Shown in pieces: positions 7,749 through 16,466 of a DNA stretch of 64,000 bases. The DNA comes from Pelagibius sp965227505. Lineage in GTDB: Bacteria > Pseudomonadota > Alphaproteobacteria > Kiloniellales > Kiloniellaceae. The notes under the pieces were generated by a model. The model was given only the letters and a program-made list of their open reading frames with translations. It ran no database searches and had not been told where the DNA came from. The DNA is taken from positions 930,001 to 994,000 of the forward strand of contig NZ_OZ245757.1 in NCBI RefSeq assembly GCF_965227505.1. Direction: 5' to 3'. Numbering within the stretch: the stretch's first letter is position 1; each line of letters begins with the position of its first letter. A program made the translations under genes and the position numbers.

Positions 7749-10700
7749 CTAGTTCACCTGGCTGAGCTCGCCGTCGCGAATGCGCTCTCGGTAGTTGGCC
7801 ATGAAGTCCTGGGCCCGGGCGACCTTGCTGAGTTCGTCCGCAATGGAGGTAATGGCCGCCTTCTCCCCGTCGCCAACCAGCAGCGTAAAGGTGTCACTGT
7901 GGGGGCCATCGGCCATGGCCGCGCCGTAGCGCCGGTTGAGGTCCTCCAATTCGACGGCCTGGTTGGAGAGCATCAGGGCAACGGCCAGGTTGACCACCAG
8001 CTGGCTCTCATCGACCGTCATGACGCGCTGGGGCGGCAGCAGCGGGATAAGCTTGGACAAGGAGGAGACCGCCTCCGGCCATTGGCGCAGGCGCCAGTGG
8101 ACATCCGCCCGCAGGGTCTCCGCATCGAGGCTGTCGTCGCCCTCCAGCATCTTGAGCGCCTCTTCGGCCCGGTCCAGTTCGGAAAAGGCCCGGGCCCGCA
8201 GGTGCTGGCGCTGCAGCCTCAATGCGTCCGAGGGGGCTTCGATCTCGCTGGCATCCAGCGCCTCCAGGCTTGCCTCGGCCTTGCGGTCCAGCAGGTGGAC
8301 CAGCGCCAGGCGCGCCCCGATGCGCGCCTTTTCCTCGCCTTCCAGGCGATACCTGACCTGACCGTCCAAAAGCTCGGCGGCCCGATCCAGGAGATCGACC
8401 TCGACCAGCCGGTCGGCCAGTGCGGCGATCAGTCGATCCCCGGCGACCCCCGGCGGGGTCAGTTCCCTGAACTCCTGGTAAAGAGCCAGCGCCCGCAAGG
8501 GCGGCACCGCAGGATCGCCGGGACCACGGTAGATATCGGCAAAGATCTCACGCATGCGCTGCGCCGAAGCGCGCGCGCCGGGGCTGTCGGGAAAGCTGGT
8601 GACGGCCTGCCGCAGCGCGTGCAAGGCCTCGCGGTGCCGGCTTTGGCCGACATAGAGCTCGGCCAGGCGGCGCAGCAGCACGAATTCGAACTGGTCCCCG
8701 CGCCACGCAAAGCGCAGACGCTCCAATTCCTCGATGGCCGCCTCCGCCGAGAGCGACCCATCCTCCAGCCCCAGGTCGATCAGCGCCAAACGCGCACGCG
8801 CCTGCGAAGGACGGTGGCGGCTGTCGCGCGCGGCGCTCCAGAGGTCGCGCGCCTCCTCGGGGTTCTCGCGCTGAAGCTGGATTGCCCCTTGAATGACGTT
8901 GATCTGCGCCACTTCCTGCGGGCCGAGGTCATCCCGCCGCAGGGCGCCGATCTGCAGTGTCGCGGCCGCATCGTCGCCGGCCTCCAGGAAGGCCTCTGCC
9001 GCCGCCAGACGCAGGCGCAGGCGCACCCGCGGCGCATAGCTGTCGATCAGATCGTCGGTCAGGGCGAAGGCGCTGGCCGCTGCCTCCCAGTCTTCCGCCG
9101 CGCTTGCCAGGGCCGCCTGCCACAGGAGCGCCTCGCGCTCGCCCTCGAGGGAGGAATGCGCCAGCCCGCCCGCCGCAGAGCGGTAGTCCCGGATCAGCCA
9201 CTGGCTCGCAGCCTGCATCAGGCGGTGGGCCGGGTCCTGCGCCAGGCGCGGATGCTCCTGGTCGATGACGCGAAGCGACCCGAGCGCCTCGCTGTCGAAG
9301 CCATGAGCGAAGTAGAATCGGGCAAGATCGGTTCGCAGGATACCCAGGCGTTCCGTGTCGGCACCGACCATGGCCCGCACCAGATCGCCGCGGACCTGCT
9401 GAAAGTCATCCATGCCGCCACGCCGCCAGGCCTCGAGGTCGAAGAGGCGCCTGCCCTCTGCACCGGCGTCGCCCGGCGTGCCGAGGCGCCGGCGCTGCTC
9501 CCGGCCGGACACCAGAAGCCCGTTGGCATCGCGTACGAGAACGCCGGTCCGCACGACGGCGACCTCCAGGCTGGAGGTGAGCGGCTGCAGAACCACACCC
9601 TGCTGGCTCGGCAGACTGCGGAACTGAGGATAAGCGTAGCCCAGTGCCAGGCCCATGCCGGCCCCACGGGTCGGCACGATGACCAGGCGGTCGCCTGCGT
9701 CGGGATCGGTCACCCAGAGGGCCCGCCGTGCGCCGGAGAGCGGAAAGCGAACCCGGTCATAGTCGCCCTTCTCCACCACCGGCGCCGCCAGAGCCTTCTG
9801 CGGCAGCGCGCTGCGCGGGCGCAGGTCGACCTGCCAGCTGTTTTCCTCCCGCGTCAGGCGCGGGGCGACCGTAGGCAGTGCGCCGATGACCAGAACGGTC
9901 GCTTCGCCCGCTTCGATCAGCCGCACCGGCCCCAGATGGGGCGCTTCGGCCGCCAGACTCTTCACCAGGGTCTTCGGTGGCGGACGGTCGAACACCAGCC
10001 ACAGGTTCTGCCCCCGGCGAAAAGCCGCCGCGGCCGTGGGGCGGCTCCAGGAAAAGGTCAGCACCACCGGCACGAAGCGATCGGCCGTGGGGCCCTGGGC
10101 AGAGGAGTCCTCGAAGGTGAGGACCGGCTCCAGGTCGATCCGCAGGCGCCCGCGCGCCGCATCATCGATGGGCCTCGCCGGCACGGCCGCCGCATCCTGA
10201 AAGGGCACCGCCCCGGGGGCTTCAGGCTCCGGCACCGTCGGCTCGATGACAGCCGGCTGCTCCGCCGTGGCGCTCTGGCCCGTCGTCGCGTTTTGGCCTG
10301 CCGGGGCGCTCTGGCCTGCCGGGGCATCCCGGTTCAGGGCCGCCTTCTGATCCGTCGCGGCTTTCTGCGCGGCCGCCGGCTCAGCCGGCGCCGGTTCCTG
10401 AGGTTTCGCTGCTGCGGTGTCGTCCTTGACCGCGGTTCGGGGGGCGGCCTTGGCCTCCCCACCCATGGACTGTGGCACAAGGGATGTCGGCGCTTCAGAT
10501 GCCGGTGCGGCAGTCTTGGCGCTGGCCGGCTCGCCGGCTGGAGCCTCGGCGGGGCGCGGGCTCAGATCGACGACACCCCCTGCCGTCTCGGCCTGTGCCT
10601 TCGCAGCCGGCCTTTCTTCGGCTGCATCCGTTGCGGGTTGCGGACCGGCCGCAGCGTAGATATCCAGAACCGTCTTGCTGCCGCTGCGCGAGACCTGCAC

Positions 10701-11396
10701 ACGGGACGGCTGCGGCAGGGTCACGGTCACGCCGGTCTCATCCGCAGCCACCCCCGCCACCTGCGGCAGGCCTGCCGGCCGCACCGCCGAAACATCGAAG
10801 CGCGCCGGGCGGTCAAAGCGGATACGAACCCGTTCCGCGCTTTCTTCCAGACGGCTGCCAGCCGATTCCGGCCAATCGAAGACAAGGCGGCTGTAGTCTG
10901 CGTGGCGGCCGCCGCGCACCCGCACCCGCGGCAGATCCTCTGCTGCATCGCCCTGCGAAGGCGCGGCGCGGCCGTCACCGCCGCCACCGTCAGGCTTGGC
11001 GGCAAGCGCAGCCGGGCGCAGGTCGATCACCACCTTCGATCCCAGTCGGAAGTGCTTGAGCTCCACGTCGCCGTCGAGATCGAAACTGAGCCGTCGGCCG
11101 CCCTCGGCGATCTCGGGCACCCCGGCGTAGCCGCGCAGGCCGCGCGTCCGCACCGTTCCGACGTAGGACGCCGCCTCGGAAAAGGTGACGACCAGCTTGC
11201 CATCGGCAATGCGGGCCTCATAGTCGACAGTCCGCGGCCAATCGAAGACCAGCCGCCCGTAACCCGGATGCAGACCGCCACGCAGGGTGATCTGCTCCGC
11301 CGCCTGGGCCGGCAGCGGCAGAGACAGCGGCAGAGACAGCGGCAGAGACAGCGGCAGCAGCGCCAGCACAAGCAAAAGGGACGGCAGCCAGCGCAT
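7749..11396 (-). CDS. giant AMIN-like/TPR envelope protein in the motility operon
   Basis: 1215 residues with a signal peptide. The N-terminal part holds two AMIN-like repeats, each with a GYGRLVFDWP / DYSRLVFDWP core (about residues 35-130 and 150-245), the type that tethers proteins to the envelope. A long Ala/Pro/Lys-rich disordered linker follows, then a further beta-rich segment, and the C-terminal half is a helical TPR-like array. It starts only 2 bases after motB. A scaffold role for motor or cell-wall interaction is inferred from domains and context. The signal peptide is lengthened by LPLS repeats encoded by a 12-base tandem repeat. Confidence 0.8.
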   Translation of the reverse strand: MRWLPSLLLVLALLPLSLPLSLPLSLPLPAQAAEQITLRGGLHPGYGRLVFDWPRTVDYEARIADGKLVVTFSEAASYVGTVRTRGLRGYAGVPEIAEGGRRLSFDLDGDVELKHFRLGSKVVIDLRPAALAAKPDGGGGDGRAAPSQGDAAEDLPRVRVRGGRHADYSRLVFDWPESAGSRLEESAERVRIRFDRPARFDVSAVRPAGLPQVAGVAADETGVTVTLPQPSRVQVSRSGSKTVLDIYAAAGPQPATDAAEERPAAKAQAETAGGVVDLSPRPAEAPAGEPASAKTAAPASEAPTSLVPQSMGGEAKAAPRTAVKDDTAAAKPQEPAPAEPAAAQKAATDQKAALNRDAPAGQSAPAGQNATTGQSATAEQPAVIEPTVPEPEAPGAVPFQDAAAVPARPIDDAARGRLRIDLEPVLTFEDSSAQGPTADRFVPVVLTFSWSRPTAAAAFRRGQNLWLVFDRPPPKTLVKSLAAEAPHLGPVRLIEAGEATVLVIGALPTVAPRLTREENSWQVDLRPRSALPQKALAAPVVEKGDYDRVRFPLSGARRALWVTDPDAGDRLVIVPTRGAGMGLALGYAYPQFRSLPSQQGVVLQPLTSSLEVAVVRTGVLVRDANGLLVSGREQRRRLGTPGDAGAEGRRLFDLEAWRRGGMDDFQQVRGDLVRAMVGADTERLGILRTDLARFYFAHGFDSEALGSLRVIDQEHPRLAQDPAHRLMQAASQWLIRDYRSAAGGLAHSSLEGEREALLWQAALASAAEDWEAAASAFALTDDLIDSYAPRVRLRLRLAAAEAFLEAGDDAAATLQIGALRRDDLGPQEVAQINVIQGAIQLQRENPEEARDLWSAARDSRHRPSQARARLALIDLGLEDGSLSAEAAIEELERLRFAWRGDQFEFVLLRRLAELYVGQSRHREALHALRQAVTSFPDSPGARASAQRMREIFADIYRGPGDPAVPPLRALALYQEFRELTPPGVAGDRLIAALADRLVEVDLLDRAAELLDGQVRYRLEGEEKARIGARLALVHLLDRKAEASLEALDASEIEAPSDALRLQRQHLRARAFSELDRAEEALKMLEGDDSLDAETLRADVHWRLRQWPEAVSSLSKLIPLLPPQRVMTVDESQLVVNLAVALMLSNQAVELEDLNRRYGAAMADGPHSDTFTLLVGDGEKAAITSIADELSKVARAQDFMANYRERIRDGELSQVN
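11310..11357. repeat. 12-base tandem repeat inside a signal peptide
   Basis: The unit GACAGCGGCAGA recurs about three to four times in direct repeat and encodes LPLS repeats in the hydrophobic core of the AMIN/TPR protein's signal peptide. Because the unit is a multiple of three, copy-number change would alter signal length without breaking the frame. Confidence 0.8.
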
Positions 11397-11398
11397 GG

Positions 11399-12166
11399 TC
11401 AGCGGCGCTCCGCCGCATGGGCGTGAATGACGATCTCGACGCGCCGCGCCTCCGCCATGCTCGCCGCCTTCTCGCTCGCCTGCGCGGGCGCCTGGTAGCG
11501 GGCGTGGCCATAGCCGCGCACCAGGATCTCACCCTTGTACCCGGCTGCGGTGATCATGTCGGCGAGGGTCGTCGCCCGCGCCAGCGACAGTTCCCAGTTG
11601 CTTTCAAAGCTGCGGCGCGGGCGCAGCGGGTCCGCAAAACCGGCAATCTCGATCACGTTGCGCAGGTTGCGCAGAACCCCGCCCAGGGCAAAGATCGACG
11701 CCTTGCCCTCTTCGCTCAGCTCGATGGAGCCGGATGCGAAGAGCAGGTCGCCCGGCAGCGCGAGGACAATGCGCTCGCCTTCCCGCCGGACCACCGCCTC
11801 AGCCAGGACCGGGTCCTCCCCCACCTGCTCCTGCAGCAGGCTGGCGAGATAACCGAGGTCCGTGCCAGGCGTGCGGTCGATCGCCTCGGCATCCTTGTCC
11901 TGGCTCGGCAGGGCGACCGTGACCTCCTGCACACTGGGCAGCTTCGGCGACAGGGCATCGACCAGGTTCTGCCAGTCGTCGCTGTTGATGGTCGACATCG
12001 AATAGAGCAGGACGAAAAACGTGAGCAGCAAGGCCGTTAGATCGGTAAAGGTCATCAGCCAGGCCTGACCGCCGTCATCAGGCCGCCCGCGGTATGCCGG
12101 CACCCCGAAGACCGGACCGCGCCAGGCCTGACTTTTGTTCTTCGATTGGGTGCTTTCCCGCGCCAT
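11399..12166 (-). CDS. motB: flagellar stator protein MotB
   Basis: MotB is the peptidoglycan-anchored stator partner of MotA. ATG 12166 gives 255 residues and follows the stop of the upstream MotB-like gene by 4 bases. An upstream in-frame extension reads into that gene and is rejected. The single membrane helix WLMTFTDLTALLLTFFVLLYS contains the ion-binding aspartate at residue 42. The C-terminal half is an OmpA-type domain (ending AEARRVEIVIHAHA). Its MotA partner is far away at 54904. Confidence 0.94.
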   Translation of the reverse strand: MARESTQSKNKSQAWRGPVFGVPAYRGRPDDGGQAWLMTFTDLTALLLTFFVLLYSMSTINSDDWQNLVDALSPKLPSVQEVTVALPSQDKDAEAIDRTPGTDLGYLASLLQEQVGEDPVLAEAVVRREGERIVLALPGDLLFASGSIELSEEGKASIFALGGVLRNLRNVIEIAGFADPLRPRRSFESNWELSLARATTLADMITAAGYKGEILVRGYGHARYQAPAQASEKAASMAEARRVEIVIHAHAAERR

Positions 12167-12170
12167 GACG

Positions 12171-12848
12171 CTAGCCCCCTTCGGCCGCCGGAGCGGCGCC
12201 GTCGGCGGTGGGCGGTGAGAGGATGAAATGAAGCCGGACCTGTCCGGCAAACGACGGCAGCAGACCGGCGGACAACCGCGCCGAGGGCACGTCCTCGCGC
12301 TCCAGCGATCGAACCAGCGCCCCGGCACGGCGCACCGGCAGCAGCCGGCTGCCGAGGTCCTCTCCCCTGCCGCTGACGCCGTAGAGGACGTCGAGCTGAT
12401 AGGTCCCGGCCGAGAACCGGGGGTCGGCCAGCACCGAGGCGATGGCCGTCAGCAGGTCCAGGCCCTCGCCGCTGAGGACGATACTGTTGGGCGCAAAGAG
12501 CTCGTTGCTGGGAATGTCGACCTGCAGACTGCGGCTGCCGCCGGGCGTCTCGCGTTCCACCACCGGCAGGCTGTCATCGAAAAGGCGGCCCAGCGCATCG
12601 GTGATGTCTTCGGCGCCGTCCAGGATCTCCAGCGCCGCGATCTCTTCGCTGACGCTCTCATGCGCCGGCACGACGCCGCGGAACGCCTGGCGCACGCTGT
12701 CGAGCACGGCGGTACTGCGTTCCGTCTCGAACTCGGCCAGTGCATTCAGGAGGATGAAGAAAGCCAGCAGCAGCACCTTCAGACTGAGAAGGGCCATGAC
12801 GTGGCTGTTGCTTTGCCGCCGGCCTGGTTCGTGCTGCAGACCCGCCAT
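12171..12848 (-). CDS. MotB-like protein lacking the ion-binding aspartate
   Basis: 225 residues with one N-terminal membrane helix (VMALLSLKVLLLAFFILLNALAEF) and a periplasmic part with OmpA-like features (IPSNELFAPNSIVLSGEGLDLLTAIASVL and a later DVLYGVSGRG). Layout and spacing match MotB, but the membrane helix has Ser where MotB has its essential Asp, and the peptidoglycan-binding core is weak. Such a protein should not conduct ions by itself. It might be a stator accessory or regulatory subunit. It is sandwiched between cheZ and motB in one transcription unit. Confidence 0.75.
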   Translation of the reverse strand: MAGLQHEPGRRQSNSHVMALLSLKVLLLAFFILLNALAEFETERSTAVLDSVRQAFRGVVPAHESVSEEIAALEILDGAEDITDALGRLFDDSLPVVERETPGGSRSLQVDIPSNELFAPNSIVLSGEGLDLLTAIASVLADPRFSAGTYQLDVLYGVSGRGEDLGSRLLPVRRAGALVRSLEREDVPSARLSAGLLPSFAGQVRLHFILSPPTADGAAPAAEGG

Positions 12849-12854
12849 CGGGGA

Positions 12855-13514
12855 TCACCCGAAGAGGGCGTCGATATCGTCCTGGCTGATCGCGTCTTCA
12901 GGAAGCTGCGGACCGTTCATGAGGTCTTCGTCCGGGCGGGCCGGTGCACCGCTGGGCGCAGTGGCCTTCTTCTCCGGCTGCTTCGGCCGCTCGCCCGCGA
13001 AGGTCTCGTCGCCGAAGGCATGGAGCAGCGCGTCCACCTTCGACTCCACCTTCTGCAGCGCAGTGACCACCTTGGTGATCCGCTGGCCGGTGATGTCCTG
13101 AAACCCGCAGGCCTCGTAGATCGAGGTCACCGCCGCCGAGACCTTCTCGCCCACGTCCTCGGGCATCTTCTCGGCCAGTTCCTCGATCGCTTCAACCGCT
13201 TCGAAGATCGTGTGGGTGGCCTGCTCGGTCGCGCCGACGATGGCTGTCAGTTCGTCAGTGGCGGCGGGCAGATGCTCTGCGTTGATGTCGTCAGGACGCA
13301 GATCCGCGATCTCGCTGCGTGCAGTATCGATGTAGCGCGCCAGGGCTTCTATATCCGCGTAGACCTTCAGGCTCACGGCGGACATATCGCCTTCGATCGT
13401 CTCGACGATCGACTCGACAATGGAAACGATCTCCTCAGGTGAGACCGCACCCTCGGACTTCTGCAGCTCCACGAGCTGAGATGCGATTTTCTCTTTGACC
13501 GCCGCAACAGCCAT
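12855..13514 (-). CDS. cheZ: chemotaxis phosphatase CheZ
   Basis: CheZ dephosphorylates CheY-P. The 219-residue protein carries the catalytic motif ACGFQDITGQRI with Asp140 and Gln144 equivalent to the DxxxQ pair of known CheZ. Long helices flank it, followed by a Pro/Ala/Lys-rich linker. The C-terminus ISQDDIDALFG resembles the CheY-binding peptide of FliM. cheY is 31 bases upstream and the MotB-like gene follows directly. Confidence 0.9.
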   Translation of the reverse strand: MAVAAVKEKIASQLVELQKSEGAVSPEEIVSIVESIVETIEGDMSAVSLKVYADIEALARYIDTARSEIADLRPDDINAEHLPAATDELTAIVGATEQATHTIFEAVEAIEELAEKMPEDVGEKVSAAVTSIYEACGFQDITGQRITKVVTALQKVESKVDALLHAFGDETFAGERPKQPEKKATAPSGAPARPDEDLMNGPQLPEDAISQDDIDALFG

Positions 13515-13545
13515 AATGCGGCTCCTTAAATAGAGTACAGGGCGC

Positions 13546-13935
13546 TTAGAAGTTACCGAGGACAGCCGTGAGCTTGGTCTTCAACGTCGCCGCGTTGAAC
13601 GGCTTCACGATGTAGTTGCTGACGCCGGCCTCTTTCGCGGCGATGACGTTCTCGGTCTTGCTCTCCGCGGTGATCATGATGAAAGGCAGTTCTTTCAGCT
13701 TGGTATCGGCGCGCACCTCGGTCAGAAGCTGCATGCCGCTCATGGGCTCCATGTTCCAGTCGGAGATCACCAGATGGTACTCCTTGTCCCGCAGCTTCTG
13801 CAGTGCGGCACTGCCGTCAGTGGCCTCATCGACGTTGTTGAAGCCCAACTGCTTCAGCAGGTTTCTGATGATCCGAAGCATGGTCTTGTAATCGTCCACG
13901 ATCAGGATCGGCATGCTCATGTCGACTGTCGACAT
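13546..13935 (-). CDS. cheY: chemotaxis response regulator CheY
   Basis: Single receiver domain of 129 residues. The acidic pair is Asp14-Asp15, the phosphorylation site Asp59 (VISDWNM), and the switch residues are Thr89 and Lys111 (VKPF). It would bind FliM (encoded upstream on the same strand) when phosphorylated. A CtrA-like box lies about 70-85 bases upstream, so cheY-cheZ and the stator genes may have their own promoter besides read-through from fliL-motE. Confidence 0.95.
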   Translation of the reverse strand: MSTVDMSMPILIVDDYKTMLRIIRNLLKQLGFNNVDEATDGSAALQKLRDKEYHLVISDWNMEPMSGMQLLTEVRADTKLKELPFIMITAESKTENVIAAKEAGVSNYIVKPFNAATLKTKLTAVLGNF

Positions 13936-14005
13936 CTCAAACTCCCGTGAATTCTGGCCCGCAGAAGGTGCGAAACGGTCTGCGGGGAAAGCTAATGAAT
14001 CGGCG

Positions 14006-14020
14006 TTAACAGTCAGTAAA
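14006..14020 (-). promoter_or_regulatory. CtrA-like box upstream of cheY
   Basis: TTAACAGTCAGTAAA: TTAA and TAAA seven bases apart, located between motE and cheY. It has the same spacing as the boxes at 3773, 21769, 50145 and 50842. Confidence 0.5.
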
Positions 14021-14048
14021 AAGCGCTGAAAAGCCTCGAATTTCCACC

Positions 14049-14756
14049 TTATTCGCGCGGGATCGGCAGTTCGCGGCGCTGGGCCAGTTCAAGGGTCACG
14101 GCCTTGGCGCGCTGCGGGTTCATCTGCGCGAGGATCGGCGCCGACTTGCGCTCTTTCATCCGCTCGATCACCTCGAGCAGGACTTCCATGTCGAGCTCCT
14201 CGAAGATCCGTGCCGCCTGTTTCGGTTTCATGCTCTCGTAAATCTTAACGAGGCTCTTCATCTGCGATTCGGTCTGCTCGTCGTGCTCGACCAGAAGCGC
14301 CTCGATCGATTCCTGCAGGCCCTCCAGCTCGCGAATCTTCTGTTCGATCCGCTGTTCGGCGGCTTTCAGAAGGACTTCGCGCTCGTCAACCTCGCGGGCC
14401 CGCTGTTCCAGTTCTTCGCGGCGCTGCGAGAGCGACTGCAGCAGACCCAGTTCCTCATCCGTCAGATCGAAGACGTCGGCGGAAAGATCGGTGATCTGGC
14501 CCGGAGGGACCGGATCTGTCGGCACCTCCGCCGTCTCGACTTCGGCTTCGCCGGAGGAAGCGGGGGCGGAGGACGCGCGGGCGGAGGACGCGGGCGCGCC
14601 GCTTTCCGCAGGCGCGGGCCCAGGCGTTTCGCCGGCCGCCGTTTCGGCAGCCAGAGCCGGCTGGGAACCGCCGAGATCCTGCCAGATACCCGCCAGCTTG
14701 GCCGTCATGGCCAGGCCGGCGACCAGGATGACCAGAGGCAGAAGCCTGAAACGCAT
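14049..14756 (-). CDS. motE: flagellar motor chaperone MotE
   Basis: 235 residues. An N-terminal signal or membrane anchor is followed by an Ala/Pro/Ser linker, a coiled coil (about residues 105-165, LSQRREELEQRAREVDEREVLLKAAEQ...) and a C-terminal MgtE-N-like helical domain (MKPKQAARIFEELDMEVLLEVIERM...). MotE-type proteins are periplasmic chaperones or motor proteins encoded beside fliM in alphaproteobacteria. The gene follows the DUF6468 gene by 27 bases. Confidence 0.88.
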   Translation of the reverse strand: MRFRLLPLVILVAGLAMTAKLAGIWQDLGGSQPALAAETAAGETPGPAPAESGAPASSARASSAPASSGEAEVETAEVPTDPVPPGQITDLSADVFDLTDEELGLLQSLSQRREELEQRAREVDEREVLLKAAEQRIEQKIRELEGLQESIEALLVEHDEQTESQMKSLVKIYESMKPKQAARIFEELDMEVLLEVIERMKERKSAPILAQMNPQRAKAVTLELAQRRELPIPRE

Positions 14757-14783
14757 CGCCAGTTCCTGAATTCGAGAGGGCTT

Positions 14784-15341
14784 CTAGCGCATCGCCTGAA
14801 GCGTGCGCATCAGCTCGCTGTCGGAGCGCGAGAGCCGCTTTTTCGCCAGCTTCGCAATGCCGTTCACCGGCTTCGCGGGGGTGACCGGCGCGGCCACCTC
14901 CGGCTCCTCCAGCGGCTTCTTCTCCATCTTTGTGATATCCATCGGCGCGCGGTGCAGCCGCTGCTTCGACAGCCCTGCGACGGCACCGCCGGCCTCACGC
15001 TCCAGCTTGCGCGAGGCGGCGATGGAGACTTCCAGCCGGTCGGCGATCTCGTTGCCCTTCTTCACCAGAAAGGCCATCTCGTCAGCCAGACGGCAGGCAT
15101 CGTCGACCTTGCGGGCCAGGCCGTCGCCGGCCTCGACGCTGCGCTGCTTGAGCGCCTGCAGTCCGCCCTCGGCCCTGCCGGTCGCGGCGGAGAACTCGCC
15201 GAACAGCTTCTCCATGTCGCCGCGCGCACGGCGCAGTTCGGTCAGCTTGCGGTTCAGCACCATGGCATAGCCGATGGTGGTGACAAGCAAGACACAGATG
15301 GCGACGTCAAAAACAAGACCGTAGTCCTGCAGCCAAGTCAT
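14784..15341 (-). CDS. DUF6468-type membrane-anchored flagellar-locus protein
   Basis: 185 residues with an N-terminal membrane helix (LVFDVAICVLLVTTIGYAMVL), then a charged coiled coil (NRKLTELRRARGDMEKLFGEFSAATGRAEGG...) and a disordered Lys/Pro-rich tail. I recognise it as the DUF6468 type found between fliM and motE in many alphaproteobacteria; its function is not known. The ATG follows the fliM stop with no gap (TAAATG), so translation is probably coupled. Confidence 0.8.
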   Translation of the reverse strand: MTWLQDYGLVFDVAICVLLVTTIGYAMVLNRKLTELRRARGDMEKLFGEFSAATGRAEGGLQALKQRSVEAGDGLARKVDDACRLADEMAFLVKKGNEIADRLEVSIAASRKLEREAGGAVAGLSKQRLHRAPMDITKMEKKPLEEPEVAAPVTPAKPVNGIAKLAKKRLSRSDSELMRTLQAMR

Positions 15342-16409
15342 TTACGAGTCTCCCTCACGCACGATCTTGTCGGCGACCTGAACCGCGATATGGCCGCTGC
15401 GCCGGCCCATGCGGCCCTTGAACATGGAAACATCACCGCAACGCAGTTCGATCTTCGAGTTGGGCGTGCAGTTCAGCTCCAGCTGGCTGCCCTCAATCCA
15501 CTCCAGGACCTCGCCCAGCGGCATCTCCACCTGGTCCAGCACCGCATCGATGCTGATATCGGTCTGCCAGAGCTCCGCCGTCAGATGGCCTTCCCAGATC
15601 GAATCCCGGCCGAACTTCTCGCCCATGAACATCTGCAGCAGCAGTTCGCGCACCGGCTCCAGCGTGGCGTAGGGAATCAGCAGTTCGATCAGGCCGCCGC
15701 GGTCTTCCATGTCCACACGCAGCGTCACCACGATCACGGCGTTGGCCGGCCGGGCGATGGTGGCAAAGCGCGGATTGGTTTCCAGCCGGTCGAAGCGGAA
15801 GGTGACCGGCGAAAGTGGGTCGAAGGCAGCCGAGAGGTCCGCCAGCACGACGTGAACCATCCGCTCGACCAGGTTGCGCTCGATCGTCGTGTAGGGGCGG
15901 CCCTCGATACGCATCGCCGCGGTCCCGCGGCGGCCGCCCAGCAGCACGTCGACAATCGAGTAGATCAGCGCGCTGTCAACGGTCATCAGGCCGTAGTTGT
16001 CCCACTCCTCGGCCTTGAAGACCGAGAGCATGGCCGGCAGCGGGATGGAGTTCATGTGATCGCCGAAGCGCGCCGAGGTGATGTTGTCGAGGCTGACCTC
16101 GACGTTGTCGGAGGTGAAGTTGCGCAGCGAGGTCGACATCATGCGGACCAGGCGGTCGAAGACCACCTCCAGCATCGGCAGACGCTCGTAGGAGACCAGG
16201 GCCGAGTTGAGAATGGCCTGGATGCCGGATTCCTCGCCCTCGTCGTCGCCGGCGCCGGCGACGCCCAGCAGGCTGTCGATTTCGCTCTGATCGAGGACTC
16301 GTGTGGAACCGGCCGGGGCGGCTTCATCGGGGGCGGCGTCGTCGGCGTCGGCCTCGCCCTCCTCGGCCATGGCCTCCCACTCCGCCATCATCGCTTCTTC
16401 GTCGGCCAT
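15342..16409 (-). CDS. fliM: flagellar motor switch protein FliM
   Basis: FliM is the C-ring component that binds CheY-P. It has 355 residues. An acidic N-terminal extension (MMAEWEAMAEEGEADADD) typical of alphaproteobacteria precedes the CheY-binding peptide LDQSEIDSLLG at residues 39-49. The CheC-like middle domain contains YERLPMLEVVFDRLVRMMSTSLRNFT, and the SpoA-like C-terminal domain follows (VEMPLGEVLEWIEGSQLELN). It lies 57 bases after fliL. Confidence 0.96.
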   Translation of the reverse strand: MADEEAMMAEWEAMAEEGEADADDAAPDEAAPAGSTRVLDQSEIDSLLGVAGAGDDEGEESGIQAILNSALVSYERLPMLEVVFDRLVRMMSTSLRNFTSDNVEVSLDNITSARFGDHMNSIPLPAMLSVFKAEEWDNYGLMTVDSALIYSIVDVLLGGRRGTAAMRIEGRPYTTIERNLVERMVHVVLADLSAAFDPLSPVTFRFDRLETNPRFATIARPANAVIVVTLRVDMEDRGGLIELLIPYATLEPVRELLLQMFMGEKFGRDSIWEGHLTAELWQTDISIDAVLDQVEMPLGEVLEWIEGSQLELNCTPNSKIELRCGDVSMFKGRMGRRSGHIAVQVADKIVREGDS

Positions 16410-16466
16410 CTACCTCAGACTCTCTCGCCGTTGGGTCTCAGCTTGCGCCAAGCCGCCGCTGCGCGG

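Noticed and set aside
7455..11426. 1323-codon open frame on the plus strand
   Set aside because: It is the antisense shadow of the AMIN/TPR gene in GC-rich DNA; composition is Arg/Gln/His-rich and without recognisable domains, and it would overlap the 7283 gene.
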